A stretch of 5,398 nt of DNA. Source: Planctomycetota bacterium (lineage in GTDB: Bacteria > Planctomycetota > Planctomycetia > Isosphaerales > Isosphaeraceae). Location: assembly GCA_021778575.1 (NCBI GenBank), contig JAJYCH010000387.1, positions 1 to 5,398 on the forward strand, given 5' to 3'. A model generated the notes under the pieces. That model was not told the DNA's origin. It did no database searches and saw only the letters and a list, made by a program, of their open reading frames with translations. The translations under genes were made by a program, and so were the position numbers. Below, in pieces: positions 1 to 5,349 of this stretch. Numbering within the stretch: position 1 is the first letter of the stretch; the number at the start of each line of letters is the position of its first letter.

Positions 1-580
1 AATCCGAGGGAGTCAGGAGCGAGATCAGGAGCTTATTTGCCTTCGGTGTCCCACTGATATAGGCCGGGATGATCGGAACGTTCGCTCTCATGGCGATGAA
101 CGCCACGCCCGGTTGACCGTCACCGATCTCGCGACCGGAGGTCATCAAGATCCGGCCTTCGGGGAAGATGGGCAAGACGCGGCCTTCCTTGAGGGCGCGT
201 AAGGCGGCGCGAGTGGCTGCCGTGTCGTTGCCGTTGCGGTTGACCGGGATACAGCCGATCATCTCACAGAACGGCCGGAACGCCCAGTAGTCATAGTATT
301 CGCGAGCGATCATGAATCCCAGTTTGCGTCCGGTGCAGGCCTGGAGCAGGAAGTGATCGATATTGCAGGTGTGGTTGGCGATCAGGATCGCCGGTCCGGT
401 CGTGGGAAGCGTCGCGGGTTCGGCCTGGAGCCGATGGAACAATCCGCAGTAGGCGGCGTTGAGATACCAGAGGAACGCGAGGAAGCCGCGGAATTCCCAG
501 GGCTCGGAAGTTCGCGGACGAAAGAGGCAGGGCAGCGCCAGCAAGGCGGCCGAGCAGGCGAGGAGGGACCAGAGACTCAT
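1..580 (-). CDS. PlsC-type 1-acyl-glycerol-3-phosphate acyltransferase family protein (partial, C-terminus beyond left edge)
   Basis: I translated the reverse complement by hand: 193 codons run open from an ATG at 578-580 to the window edge. The four glycerolipid-acyltransferase blocks are in order: NH-x4-D (N69, H70, D75; catalytic His/Asp), the GCIPVNR block (G109-R115), FPEG (139-142, acyl-acceptor phosphate site in the family) and VPIIP (168-172). Residues 4-20 are hydrophobic, so the protein is probably membrane-anchored at the N-terminus. Family members transfer an acyl group from acyl-ACP or acyl-CoA to a lysophospholipid; the real acceptor here is unknown. No in-frame ATG or GTG lies closely upstream and no strong Shine-Dalgarno is visible, so the start rests on the hydrophobic N-terminus and the family layout. 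It is divergent from the lipoprotein gene. The C-terminal part cannot be judged. Confidence 0.93.
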   Translation of the reverse strand, partial: MSLWSLLACSAALLALPCLFRPRTSEPWEFRGFLAFLWYLNAAYCGLFHRLQAEPATLPTTGPAILIANHTCNIDHFLLQACTGRKLGFMIAREYYDYWAFRPFCEMIGCIPVNRNGNDTAATRAALRALKEGRVLPIFPEGRILMTSGREIGDGQPGVAFIAMRANVPIIPAYISGTPKANKLLISLLTPSD

Positions 581-672
581 CGGTCTGGGCGTCCGATAGG
601 GGGGCCGATGTCGATTCCGCAGGCGAGAGTTAACGGTATCAAACCCTCCGACGCAAGTCCGGAACCAGGGAA

Positions 673-694
673 GATTCGCGATCGATCGAGAATC
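673..694. promoter_or_regulatory. 22-bp near-perfect palindrome, candidate operator
   Basis: The left half is GATTCGCGATC and the right half is GATCGAGAATC. Ten of eleven pairs match; only G678/A689 do not. It is centred at 683/684 around CGATCGATCG. It lies in the divergent spacer, about 93 bp upstream of the plsC-like start and about 63 bp upstream of the -35 element of the lipoprotein promoter. Size and symmetry suit a dimeric regulator, but no regulator gene is visible. GATCG-rich words are common in this DNA, so part of the symmetry could be chance. Confidence 0.4.
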
Positions 695-757
695 CCGACC
701 GATTGCGTTCCGGGAATCGCCTCCTCTCTGGCTCTCATCGGGGAAGAAGCGTCTGCC

Positions 758-787
758 TTGCGACGCCGCTCCGGCGACCGCTATAAT
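758..787 (+). promoter_or_regulatory. sigma70-like promoter for the lipoprotein gene
   Basis: The -35 hexamer TTGCGA (758-763) and a consensus -10 TATAAT (782-787) are separated by 18 bp. The start of transcription would fall near 794, giving a leader of about 60 nt before the ATG at 855. A consensus TATAAT is conspicuous in G+C-rich surroundings and correctly placed. No comparably good plus-strand promoter was seen in the rest of this spacer. Confidence 0.65.
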
Positions 788-840
788 CGTCCAATTGGCC
801 GGGTCCGATGGGTTTCGCCGGCCGGCAATGGTCCACGTTC

Positions 841-846
841 GAGGAG
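841..846 (+). promoter_or_regulatory. Shine-Dalgarno site for the lipoprotein gene
   Basis: GAGGAG lies 8 nt before the ATG at 855. It fixes the start of the small lipoprotein gene and argues against the longer out-of-frame reading that covers the same stretch. Confidence 0.75.
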
Positions 847-854
847 TCTGAGCG

Positions 855-1124
855 ATGAACAAGCAGAAATTTCTGGCCGGCGCGATCGTGACCAGCCTCG
901 TCCTGGGAGTCATCGGTTGCGGGGGCGAAGAAGCACCGAAGGCTCACGAAGAACCGGCCGAACCGAAGGTCGCTCAGCCGGGTCCGGCCGCCGAACCCGG
1001 ACCCGTCCAACCATCGCCGGTTCCCTCCCTCCCGCCGACGACCTCGCCCATGCCCGTCGAGAAGAAAGACGAAGCCAAGCCCGACGAAAAGACGGTCGAG
1101 CCGAAGCTCGAAACTCCCAAATAA
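855..1124 (+). CDS. Small proline/glutamate/lysine-rich lipoprotein, hypothetical
   Basis: The protein has 89 residues. Its N-terminus is a lipoprotein signal: positive residues K3 and K5, a hydrophobic core (6-20) and the lipobox V19-I20-G21-C22, so Lgt and LspA would produce a lipidated Cys22. The mature part (about 68 residues) is low-complexity, rich in Pro, Glu, Ala and Lys, with no recognisable domain. It looks like a disordered tether or an envelope-exposed spacer. The start is supported by a good ribosome binding site and a well-placed promoter. It is monocistronic and converges on the FAH-family gene. Small lipoproteins of this style are common in planctomycetes; the function is unknown. 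Confidence 0.85.
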   Translation: MNKQKFLAGAIVTSLVLGVIGCGGEEAPKAHEEPAEPKVAQPGPAAEPGPVQPSPVPSLPPTTSPMPVEKKDEAKPDEKTVEPKLETPK

Positions 1125-1143
1125 CCTGGTCGGTCCCGATTGC

Positions 1144-1182
1144 CGGATCAGCCGCGTTTCGATCGCGACGACGGCTGATCCG
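1144..1182. terminator. Hairpin between convergent genes, possible bidirectional terminator
   Basis: CGGATCAGCCG (1144-1154) and CGGCTGATCCG (1172-1182) form a perfect 11-bp stem with a 17-nt loop. It sits in the 81-bp gap between two stop codons facing each other (1124 plus, 1206 minus), where a shared terminator is expected. Neither side has a proper T-tract, so intrinsic termination is not certain; it could instead protect the 3' ends. Confidence 0.55.
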
Positions 1183-1205
1183 ACATCAATGCTCGTCCGA
1201 AGTCC

Positions 1206-2075
1206 TTAGCCCAGAGGCCCCTGGATCACAGGATTGGTCAGGGTTCCAATCCCGTCAATGCTGATCTGGACGACGTCTCCCGGCAACAGCGAGAAAGCGT
1301 CGGGTGGGACGATCCCGGTTCCGGTCAGGAGGAAAACTCCGTCGGGATAACGGTTTTCGCGCCCGAGCCAGTCGACCAGTTCGTCGAGCGTCCGGGCCAT
1401 CCGGGAAAGCGAGGTCGACTCGCGAACCAGCGGTGATCCGTCGCGCTTGACTTCCAGATGAATCTGTACCGAGCTGATCGGCGGCATCGCCGGAGCCAGG
1501 GTCACGACCGGTCCCAGAGCGCAACAGGCATCGTAGACCTTGGCTTGCGGCAAGTAGAGCGGGTTCTCGCCCTCGATATCACGGGCGCTGACGTCGTTGC
1601 CGACGGTATAGCCCACAATCCGGAGCTTGGGCGAGAGGACCAGCGTCAACTCGGGTTCGGGGACGCACCATTTCGTATCCTGGCGGACCCGGATCGGCTC
1701 GCCCGGACCAACCACGCGGTTGGGCGTGGCCTTGAAGAACAATTCGGGTCGCTTGGCCGTATAAACGAGGTCGTAGAACGACCCGCCCGACTCCGACTCC
1801 TCTTGCCGGGCTTGCTTGCTTCGTTCATAAGTAACCCCGGCTCCCCAGACCTCCTGACGTTCGACCGGCGAGAGCAGGTGGACCGAGTCGAGCGCGACCT
1901 CGGCTTCCCCACTGGGAATTTCCAGCCAGCGGTTGACCAGAGCGGTCGGGTCCTCGGAATGGAGTAACTCGGTCAGGCTGATGCCGGCCGGACCGATCGG
2001 ACGGATTCGATCGCCTTCGACCAGCCCGAGTCGAGGAGGGGTACCCGTGCCAGACGCGTATTTAGCGATCCTCAT
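1206..2075 (-). CDS. Fumarylacetoacetate hydrolase-family protein, likely 2-keto-3-deoxy-sugar-acid dehydratase type
   Basis: The protein has 289 residues, a normal length for the family. A small N-terminal domain (about 1-70) precedes the FAH catalytic domain. Recognisable stretches are EVWGAGVTYERS (75-86), RPELFFKA (109-116), VPEPEL (138-143), GNDVSARDIEGENPLYLPQ (159-177) and the C-terminal TGTGIVPP with LPGDVV (251-269). The expected divalent-metal ligands are present as E140, E142 and D161. The combination VTYERS, RPELFFK and IEGENPLYLPQAKVYD resembles the branch with 2-dehydro-3-deoxy-D-arabinonate dehydratase, which makes 2-oxoglutarate semialdehyde in oxidative pentose breakdown; the substrate remains an inference. 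It starts at an ATG with only a weak purine-rich site upstream. No other sugar-acid genes are in view, and it is divergent from the lipid genes. Confidence 0.92.
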   Translation of the reverse strand: MRIAKYASGTGTPPRLGLVEGDRIRPIGPAGISLTELLHSEDPTALVNRWLEIPSGEAEVALDSVHLLSPVERQEVWGAGVTYERSKQARQEESESGGSFYDLVYTAKRPELFFKATPNRVVGPGEPIRVRQDTKWCVPEPELTLVLSPKLRIVGYTVGNDVSARDIEGENPLYLPQAKVYDACCALGPVVTLAPAMPPISSVQIHLEVKRDGSPLVRESTSLSRMARTLDELVDWLGRENRYPDGVFLLTGTGIVPPDAFSLLPGDVVQISIDGIGTLTNPVIQGPLG

Positions 2076-2124
2076 GAGATCTTTTCCAGGTTCGACGGAG
2101 GAAGGAATCGGGTTCGATCGATCA

Positions 2125-2154
2125 TTCGTAACCGGTCGGGGTCGGGACGGTCAA
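2125..2154 (-). promoter_or_regulatory. Possible promoter of the FAH-family gene
   Basis: On the minus strand TTGACC (2149-2154, five of six to the -35 consensus) is followed after 18 bp by TACGAA (2125-2130, three of six to the -10 consensus). Transcription would start near 2118, about 43 nt before the ATG. The -10 is poor, so this is tentative. Confidence 0.3.
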
Positions 2155-2202
2155 CCGGCTCCGTTCGGAAAACCTTGGAAATCGATAAATCCGTAACAAG
2201 CC

Positions 2203-2231
2203 TTAAGTTGATCGTCGATTTGAGCGATACT
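2203..2231 (+). promoter_or_regulatory. Possible promoter of the ketosynthase-ACP genes
   Basis: TTAAGT (2203-2208) and GATACT (2226-2231) are 17 bp apart and match the -35 and -10 consensus at three and four of six positions. They lie in a locally A+T-richer part of the 249-bp divergent spacer (2076-2324). Placement is sensible, with a leader of about 90 nt, but the match is weak. Apart from this and the candidate on the other strand I see no other element in the spacer. Confidence 0.25.
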
Positions 2232-2312
2232 TGTGGTGATGCGGATTCGTTCCTCCGGAAGGTCGGACGAATTCGTGACCGAAGGAATTCCTCTCCGGGA
2301 TCGGGCGTTGTC

Positions 2313-2320
2313 GAGGGATC
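2313..2320 (+). promoter_or_regulatory. Shine-Dalgarno site deciding the ketosynthase start
   Basis: GAGGGATC resembles the complement of the 16S rRNA 3' end and ends 4 nt before the ATG at 2325, with the GAGGG core 7 nt away. It supports ATG 2325 over the in-frame TTG at 2175, whose 50 extra residues do not look like ketosynthase sequence. Confidence 0.7.
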
Positions 2321-2324
2321 GTGG

Positions 2325-3584
2325 ATGACGGATCGGATAGTGGTGGTCGGACACGGAGCGGTCACTTGCCTGGGGCGCGACATGGACGCGACCTGGGCGG
2401 CTCTCTGCGCCGGTCGGTCGGGCATCAAACGGCACGCCACGCTCAACCCCGAAAACTATCTGGTCGATCTGGCCGGGATGGTGGAGGATTTCGGTCCGGG
2501 TTCGCCAACCGAAGACCCGGCGGTCTCACGACTTGCGGCTCGGTCGATTCACCTGGCGCTGGCCTCGGCTCGCGAGGCCTGGGCGAATGCGGGACTCGAC
2601 AAACTCTCCGGTTCGTTCGATCCCGATCGAGTGGCCGTGGTGATCGGCTCTGCCTTTGGCGGGATGGATCTCTACGAGGCCGAGCAGATCAAATCGGCAA
2701 AGCGCAAGAGTCTGGCGGCGAGCCCGTACCTGGTTCCCGGTCTCTTGATCAATCAGATGGCCGGGCAGGTGGCGCAGGCGCTGGGGCTGCACGGGCCGAG
2801 CGTCGCGCCGGCAAACGCCTGCGCGACGGGTGCTCACGCGGTCGCGCTGGGCGGAATGTTTCTCAGGGCGGACGAGGCCGATCTGGCGATCTGCGGTGGT
2901 GCCGAGAGTGCCTTCACGCCGATGATCGTCAACGGGTTCGCCACGATGAAAGCTCTGGTCGGCCGGAAGCCCGAGGACCGATCAGCGACCGACCCCAGCC
3001 AGGCGAGCCGGCCGTTCAGCATCGATCGCGCGGGGTTTGTCATGGCCGAGGGGGCGGGCATGGTTGTCCTCGCGAAAGAGTCGGTGGCCCGGCGACTGGG
3101 ACTTCCCGTGCAGGCAATCCTGGCCGGATGGGCCTTGAATTCCGATGGATACCATATGGCGATGCCCAACGGACAGACCATCGCCAGATGCCTGGCGACC
3201 GCGATCGAACGATCGGGATTAAATCCCGACCAGATCGACTATTACAACGCCCACGGAACCAGTACCCCGGTCAACGACCGGGTCGAGACCCAGGCACTCA
3301 AGGATGTCTTTGGCGACCAGGCCCGGCGACTGGCGATCAGCTCGATCAAAGGGGCGATCGGACATGGGCTCGGCGCGGCCTCGGGAATCGAGACGGCTGT
3401 CTGTGTCCGGACGCTGATGGATCAAGTCATGCCGCCCACGATCAATTATCGCCCTGATCCGGAACTCGATCTCGATTATCTTACCGACCAGGCCCGGTCG
3501 TCGGCCGTGAATGCCGTGCTCAGCGCGTCGTTCGGATTCGGCGGAACCAACAACGCCCTGATTTTGACAAGGGGGGACCGATGA
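2325..3584 (+). CDS. Beta-ketoacyl-[acyl-carrier-protein] synthase, FabF (KAS II) type
   Basis: The protein has 419 residues, close to the usual FabF length of about 410-415. It performs decarboxylative condensation of malonyl-ACP with an acyl-ACP. The whole thiolase-fold active site is present: the nucleophile C166 in NACATG (164-169), H310 in NAHGTSTPVND, K342 in SIKGAIGH, H347 in the same block, and the C-terminal FGFGGTNN (403-410). The N-terminus starts directly with the first beta strand (residues 4-8, RIVVVGHGAVTCLG), so ATG 2325 is the right start. Because the cysteine is kept, this is a catalytic subunit and not a chain-length factor. Its stop overlaps the ACP start as ATGA, implying translational coupling. 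The coupling suggests a specialised second ketosynthase working with its own ACP rather than the housekeeping FabF, but a housekeeping role cannot be excluded from the sequence. Confidence 0.96.
   Translation: MTDRIVVVGHGAVTCLGRDMDATWAALCAGRSGIKRHATLNPENYLVDLAGMVEDFGPGSPTEDPAVSRLAARSIHLALASAREAWANAGLDKLSGSFDPDRVAVVIGSAFGGMDLYEAEQIKSAKRKSLAASPYLVPGLLINQMAGQVAQALGLHGPSVAPANACATGAHAVALGGMFLRADEADLAICGGAESAFTPMIVNGFATMKALVGRKPEDRSATDPSQASRPFSIDRAGFVMAEGAGMVVLAKESVARRLGLPVQAILAGWALNSDGYHMAMPNGQTIARCLATAIERSGLNPDQIDYYNAHGTSTPVNDRVETQALKDVFGDQARRLAISSIKGAIGHGLGAASGIETAVCVRTLMDQVMPPTINYRPDPELDLDYLTDQARSSAVNAVLSASFGFGGTNNALILTRGDR
3569..3576 (+). promoter_or_regulatory. Shine-Dalgarno site of the ACP gene inside the ketosynthase end
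   Basis: AAGGGGGG within the last codons of the ketosynthase gene lies 4 nt before the ACP ATG at 3581. Together with the ATGA overlap it indicates coupled, probably high-level translation of the ACP. Confidence 0.6.
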
Positions 3585-3838
3585 TCGACCCGAACCTCCA
3601 GGCCCAGATAATCGCGACGGTCAGGAAGGCGGGTCGCGTGCCTCGCGAGGTGCCAATCACCTCCGAGACCTGTCTGGTCGACGATCTCCGGATCGACTCG
3701 CTCGACCTGTTTGCCGTGTTGATCGCTGTCCAGGATCGCTTCGAGCTGGAGATTGATGTCGAGGATATGCCCGATCTCAACCGGATCGGCGATCTCGCCG
3801 CCTACGTCTCGGCCCGTCGCAACGCGGCAGCCGCTTGA
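3581..3838 (+). CDS. Acyl carrier protein
   Basis: The protein has 85 residues, a typical ACP length. The phosphopantetheine attachment site is S40 in the motif D39-S40-L41-D42-L43, at the start of helix II. The following stretch (LFAVLIAVQDRFELEIDVEDMPDL, in parts) has the alternating acidic/hydrophobic pattern of the partner-binding helix and the FELEI segment of the ACP fold. A phosphopantetheinyl transferase elsewhere would activate it. It overlaps the ketosynthase stop by 4 nt, so it most likely carries that enzyme's substrate. The sequence around the serine (RIDSLDLFAV) differs from the housekeeping AcpP form (GADSLDTVEL), which supports a dedicated rather than primary fatty-acid role. 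The C-terminus ends in a short Ala-rich tail. Confidence 0.95.
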   Translation: MIDPNLQAQIIATVRKAGRVPREVPITSETCLVDDLRIDSLDLFAVLIAVQDRFELEIDVEDMPDLNRIGDLAAYVSARRNAAAA

Positions 3839-3866
3839 TCGTCGGTAATCGCTGAGTTCCGACGAT
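3838..3866 (+). terminator. Terminator-like hairpin on the ACP stop codon
   Basis: ATCGTCGG (3838-3845) and CCGACGAT (3859-3866) form a perfect 8-bp stem with a 13-nt loop. The stem begins at the last base of the ACP stop codon and is followed by a short T-rich stretch (TTTCATT overlapping its end). It could terminate or attenuate transcription before the acyltransferase gene, or define the 3' end of the ketosynthase-ACP message. The T-tract is short and interrupted, so read-through is likely. Confidence 0.5.
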
Positions 3867-3967
3867 TTCATTGAGTGATCGTGACCGATTTCCGAAGGAC
3901 CGGGACGGCCGATCGCGAGCCGAGACGTGAGAGTCGTGACCCTGACGGACCAGGGTGGTATCGAGCC

Positions 3968-3972
3968 GGAGG
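3968..3972 (+). promoter_or_regulatory. Shine-Dalgarno site deciding the acyltransferase start
   Basis: GGAGG lies 9 nt before the ATG at 3982. The alternative in-frame GTG at 3955 has no comparable site and would itself place this GGAGG inside the coding sequence, so ATG 3982 is preferred. Confidence 0.65.
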
Positions 3973-3981
3973 CCGACGAAT

Positions 3982-4917
3982 ATGGGACGACTGAAGACCG
4001 GATTGCAGAGACACGCTCTGCGAGTGCTCATGCCGATCCTTCGGCGGGTACCGACACCGGTTTCGGCCGTCGTGATCGATGGGCTCGGCTGGATCAACTA
4101 CCGCCTGGTTCCCGGCAATACCGCGATCTACGAACGAGCCGTCCGCCGAGGCCGCGAGGAGCTTGGCGAAGACTGGGACGATCAGGTCGTCGCGCGTCGC
4201 CTCGCCTCGGGGCTGGTCCACTGGCGAAGTCGCGACCGACTGCTCGATGGCCTGACCGATTCGCAGGCTCTGGGCTGTTTCGAGGTCGAGGGGCGGGAAC
4301 ACCTCGAAGCCGCGTACGCCCAGAAACGCGGGGTGATCCTGCTCGGCAACCACTTCGGCTCGCATCTCCATCCCACTCACTGGATGTACCGCGAGGGGTA
4401 TCCACTTCGGCTATTCATGGAGCGGCCCCGAAATGTTTCGCGCTACCTGAGTGAGCAATTCCGGACCGATGGGGCGCTCGGCCAGGAGAAACTGTTCATC
4501 TCGCGGCGATCGACGCCGACCGAGGCCGCCGGATCGATCCTCCGAGCGATGCGAATCCTCAACGCGGGAATGGTCTTGCAGATTGCCAGCGACGTCCGCT
4601 GGCAGGGCTCGCACACCGCTCCCGGTCATTTTTTGGGCTCGACCTATCTGTTCTCGACGACCTGGGTCATTCTCGCCGCGATGACCGGCGCACCAGTTGT
4701 CCCCACCTTCTGCCGGCCCGACGGCCGGGGCCGCTACCATCTCGAATTCCTTCCCTCGTTTCGCGTTCCCGCCGATACCCCGCGAAATGGCCAGGCCACC
4801 CATTTTGTTCAGCGTGGTCTCGACGCCGTCGCCGAGCAGGTCCGCCGCTATCCCGACCAGAGTAACGACTACTTTACCTGGCCCAAACCGGAAATCGGTC
4901 TGAACCGCGTGGCCTGA
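3982..4917 (+). CDS. LpxL/HtrB-like lysophospholipid (lipid A type) acyltransferase with altered catalytic motif
   Basis: From ATG 3982 the protein has 311 residues, matching the LpxL/HtrB family (about 300). Family signs are the N-terminal hydrophobic region, the strand-turn block GVILLGNHFGSHL (117-129), the RAMRILNAGMVLQIASD block, GAPVVPTF late in the protein, and a C-terminal YPDQ segment close to the usual YPxQW ending. Family members move an acyl chain from acyl-ACP to lipid A or a related acceptor at the inner membrane. Here the motif reads H124-F-G-S-H-L129, so the acidic residue of HX4D/E is replaced by leucine. A fortuitous H133-x4-E138 follows but is displaced from the family strand position. 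It lies 143 bp after the ACP gene on the same strand, suggesting the ACP may supply its acyl donor. A GTG at 3955 would add nine residues. Confidence 0.87.
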   Translation: MGRLKTGLQRHALRVLMPILRRVPTPVSAVVIDGLGWINYRLVPGNTAIYERAVRRGREELGEDWDDQVVARRLASGLVHWRSRDRLLDGLTDSQALGCFEVEGREHLEAAYAQKRGVILLGNHFGSHLHPTHWMYREGYPLRLFMERPRNVSRYLSEQFRTDGALGQEKLFISRRSTPTEAAGSILRAMRILNAGMVLQIASDVRWQGSHTAPGHFLGSTYLFSTTWVILAAMTGAPVVPTFCRPDGRGRYHLEFLPSFRVPADTPRNGQATHFVQRGLDAVAEQVRRYPDQSNDYFTWPKPEIGLNRVA

Positions 4918-4932
4918 GTGTTGGTACTCAGG
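4913..4932 (+). terminator. Small hairpin overlapping the acyltransferase stop codon
   Basis: CCTGAGT (4913-4919) and ACTCAGG (4926-4932) form a perfect 7-bp stem with a 6-nt loop that includes the TGA stop (4915-4917). No T-tract follows directly; a run of five Ts comes about 25 nt later. Placement at the end of the lipid gene block fits a terminator, but a GTGTT/AACAC pairing in the same bases competes with it. Confidence 0.4.
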
Positions 4933-5033
4933 AACACCAGAAAACCGCTTTCAGTTCATTTTTGGATGATTAAATTGATCTGACGCCGATTTTCGCTTCA
5001 TCAGCTCATCAAGTAAAAACAGCCAAGGTAGGC

Positions 5034-5062
5034 TTGACAGGATTGCGAAATGCGAATAATTT
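5034..5062 (+). promoter_or_regulatory. Promoter upstream of the terminal small ORF
   Basis: A perfect TTGACA (5034-5039) is followed by A+T-rich TGCGAATAATTTG. The -10 could be AATAAT (5055-5060, 15-bp spacer, five of six) or TAATTT (5057-5062, 17-bp spacer, three of six). Either would start transcription near 5068, about 40 nt before the ATG at 5110. The surrounding spacer (4918-5109) holds no other gene I can support. Confidence 0.5.
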
Positions 5063-5109
5063 GTTGCCGCTGATTTCCATCTTTGAGCCAACACAACGAG
5101 AGATCGACG

Positions 5110-5349
5110 ATGCAACTCAACTTTGTGTCCTCGCTTGCGTTCAGTTTGTTTCTGGCGGTTGCCGTCCTTGAAGCTCGAGGGCAAAGCTTAATCATGGCGC
5201 CTAACCAGGCTAATCCCGAGCAGCTTGATACCCGACCGGCTACAACGCGATCCCGGCGAACAATGGATGTCCAGTTGTCGGCTTTATTACGAAGGGGTGT
5301 TGGCTCATGTGCGGAGATCGGTGCGGGTAAACTGCGCGGTCTGGGCTAA
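5110..5349 (+). CDS. Hypothetical small secreted protein, possibly a frameshifted remnant
   Basis: From ATG 5110 the reading frame gives 79 residues. Residues 5-20 are hydrophobic and are followed by EARG-QS, which reads as a Sec signal peptide with cleavage near residue 24. The rest has no recognisable domain, and its end (RRTMDVQLSALLRRG onward) is Arg-rich in a way typical of out-of-frame high-G+C DNA. Purine-rich GAGAGA lies about 6 nt upstream and a promoter with perfect TTGACA is well placed. An in-frame TTG at 5083 would add nine polar residues before the signal peptide, so it is unlikely. The start of a secreted protein looks genuine; the C-terminal half may be the product of a frameshift or decay. 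The last 49 bases of the window hold no feature I can support. Confidence 0.4.
   Translation: MQLNFVSSLAFSLFLAVAVLEARGQSLIMAPNQANPEQLDTRPATTRSRRTMDVQLSALLRRGVGSCAEIGAGKLRGLG

Noticed and set aside
353..1264. 303-residue open frame on the plus strand
   Set aside because: It starts inside the antisense of the PlsC-like gene, is overwhelmingly Arg/Gly/Ser-rich, has no domain, and covers the lipoprotein gene, which has its own promoter, ribosome site and lipobox. It is an out-of-frame shadow in high-G+C DNA.
2175..2324. N-terminal extension of the ketosynthase from a TTG codon
   Set aside because: The 50 extra residues do not resemble the family, and ATG 2325 has a good ribosome site and begins at the first conserved strand.
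2321..3457. 378-residue open frame on the plus strand inside the ketosynthase gene
   Set aside because: It is the shifted frame of an unambiguous ketosynthase with complete active site; its Arg/Gly-rich translation matches no family.
3955..3981. GTG start for the LpxL-like acyltransferase
   Set aside because: It lacks a ribosome site and would place the GGAGG that serves ATG 3982 within the coding sequence; still possible, but less likely.
4951..5184. 77-residue minus-strand open frame near the right end
   Set aside because: It has no ribosome site or recognisable domain and runs antisense to the promoter and signal-peptide start at 5034-5170, which are better supported.
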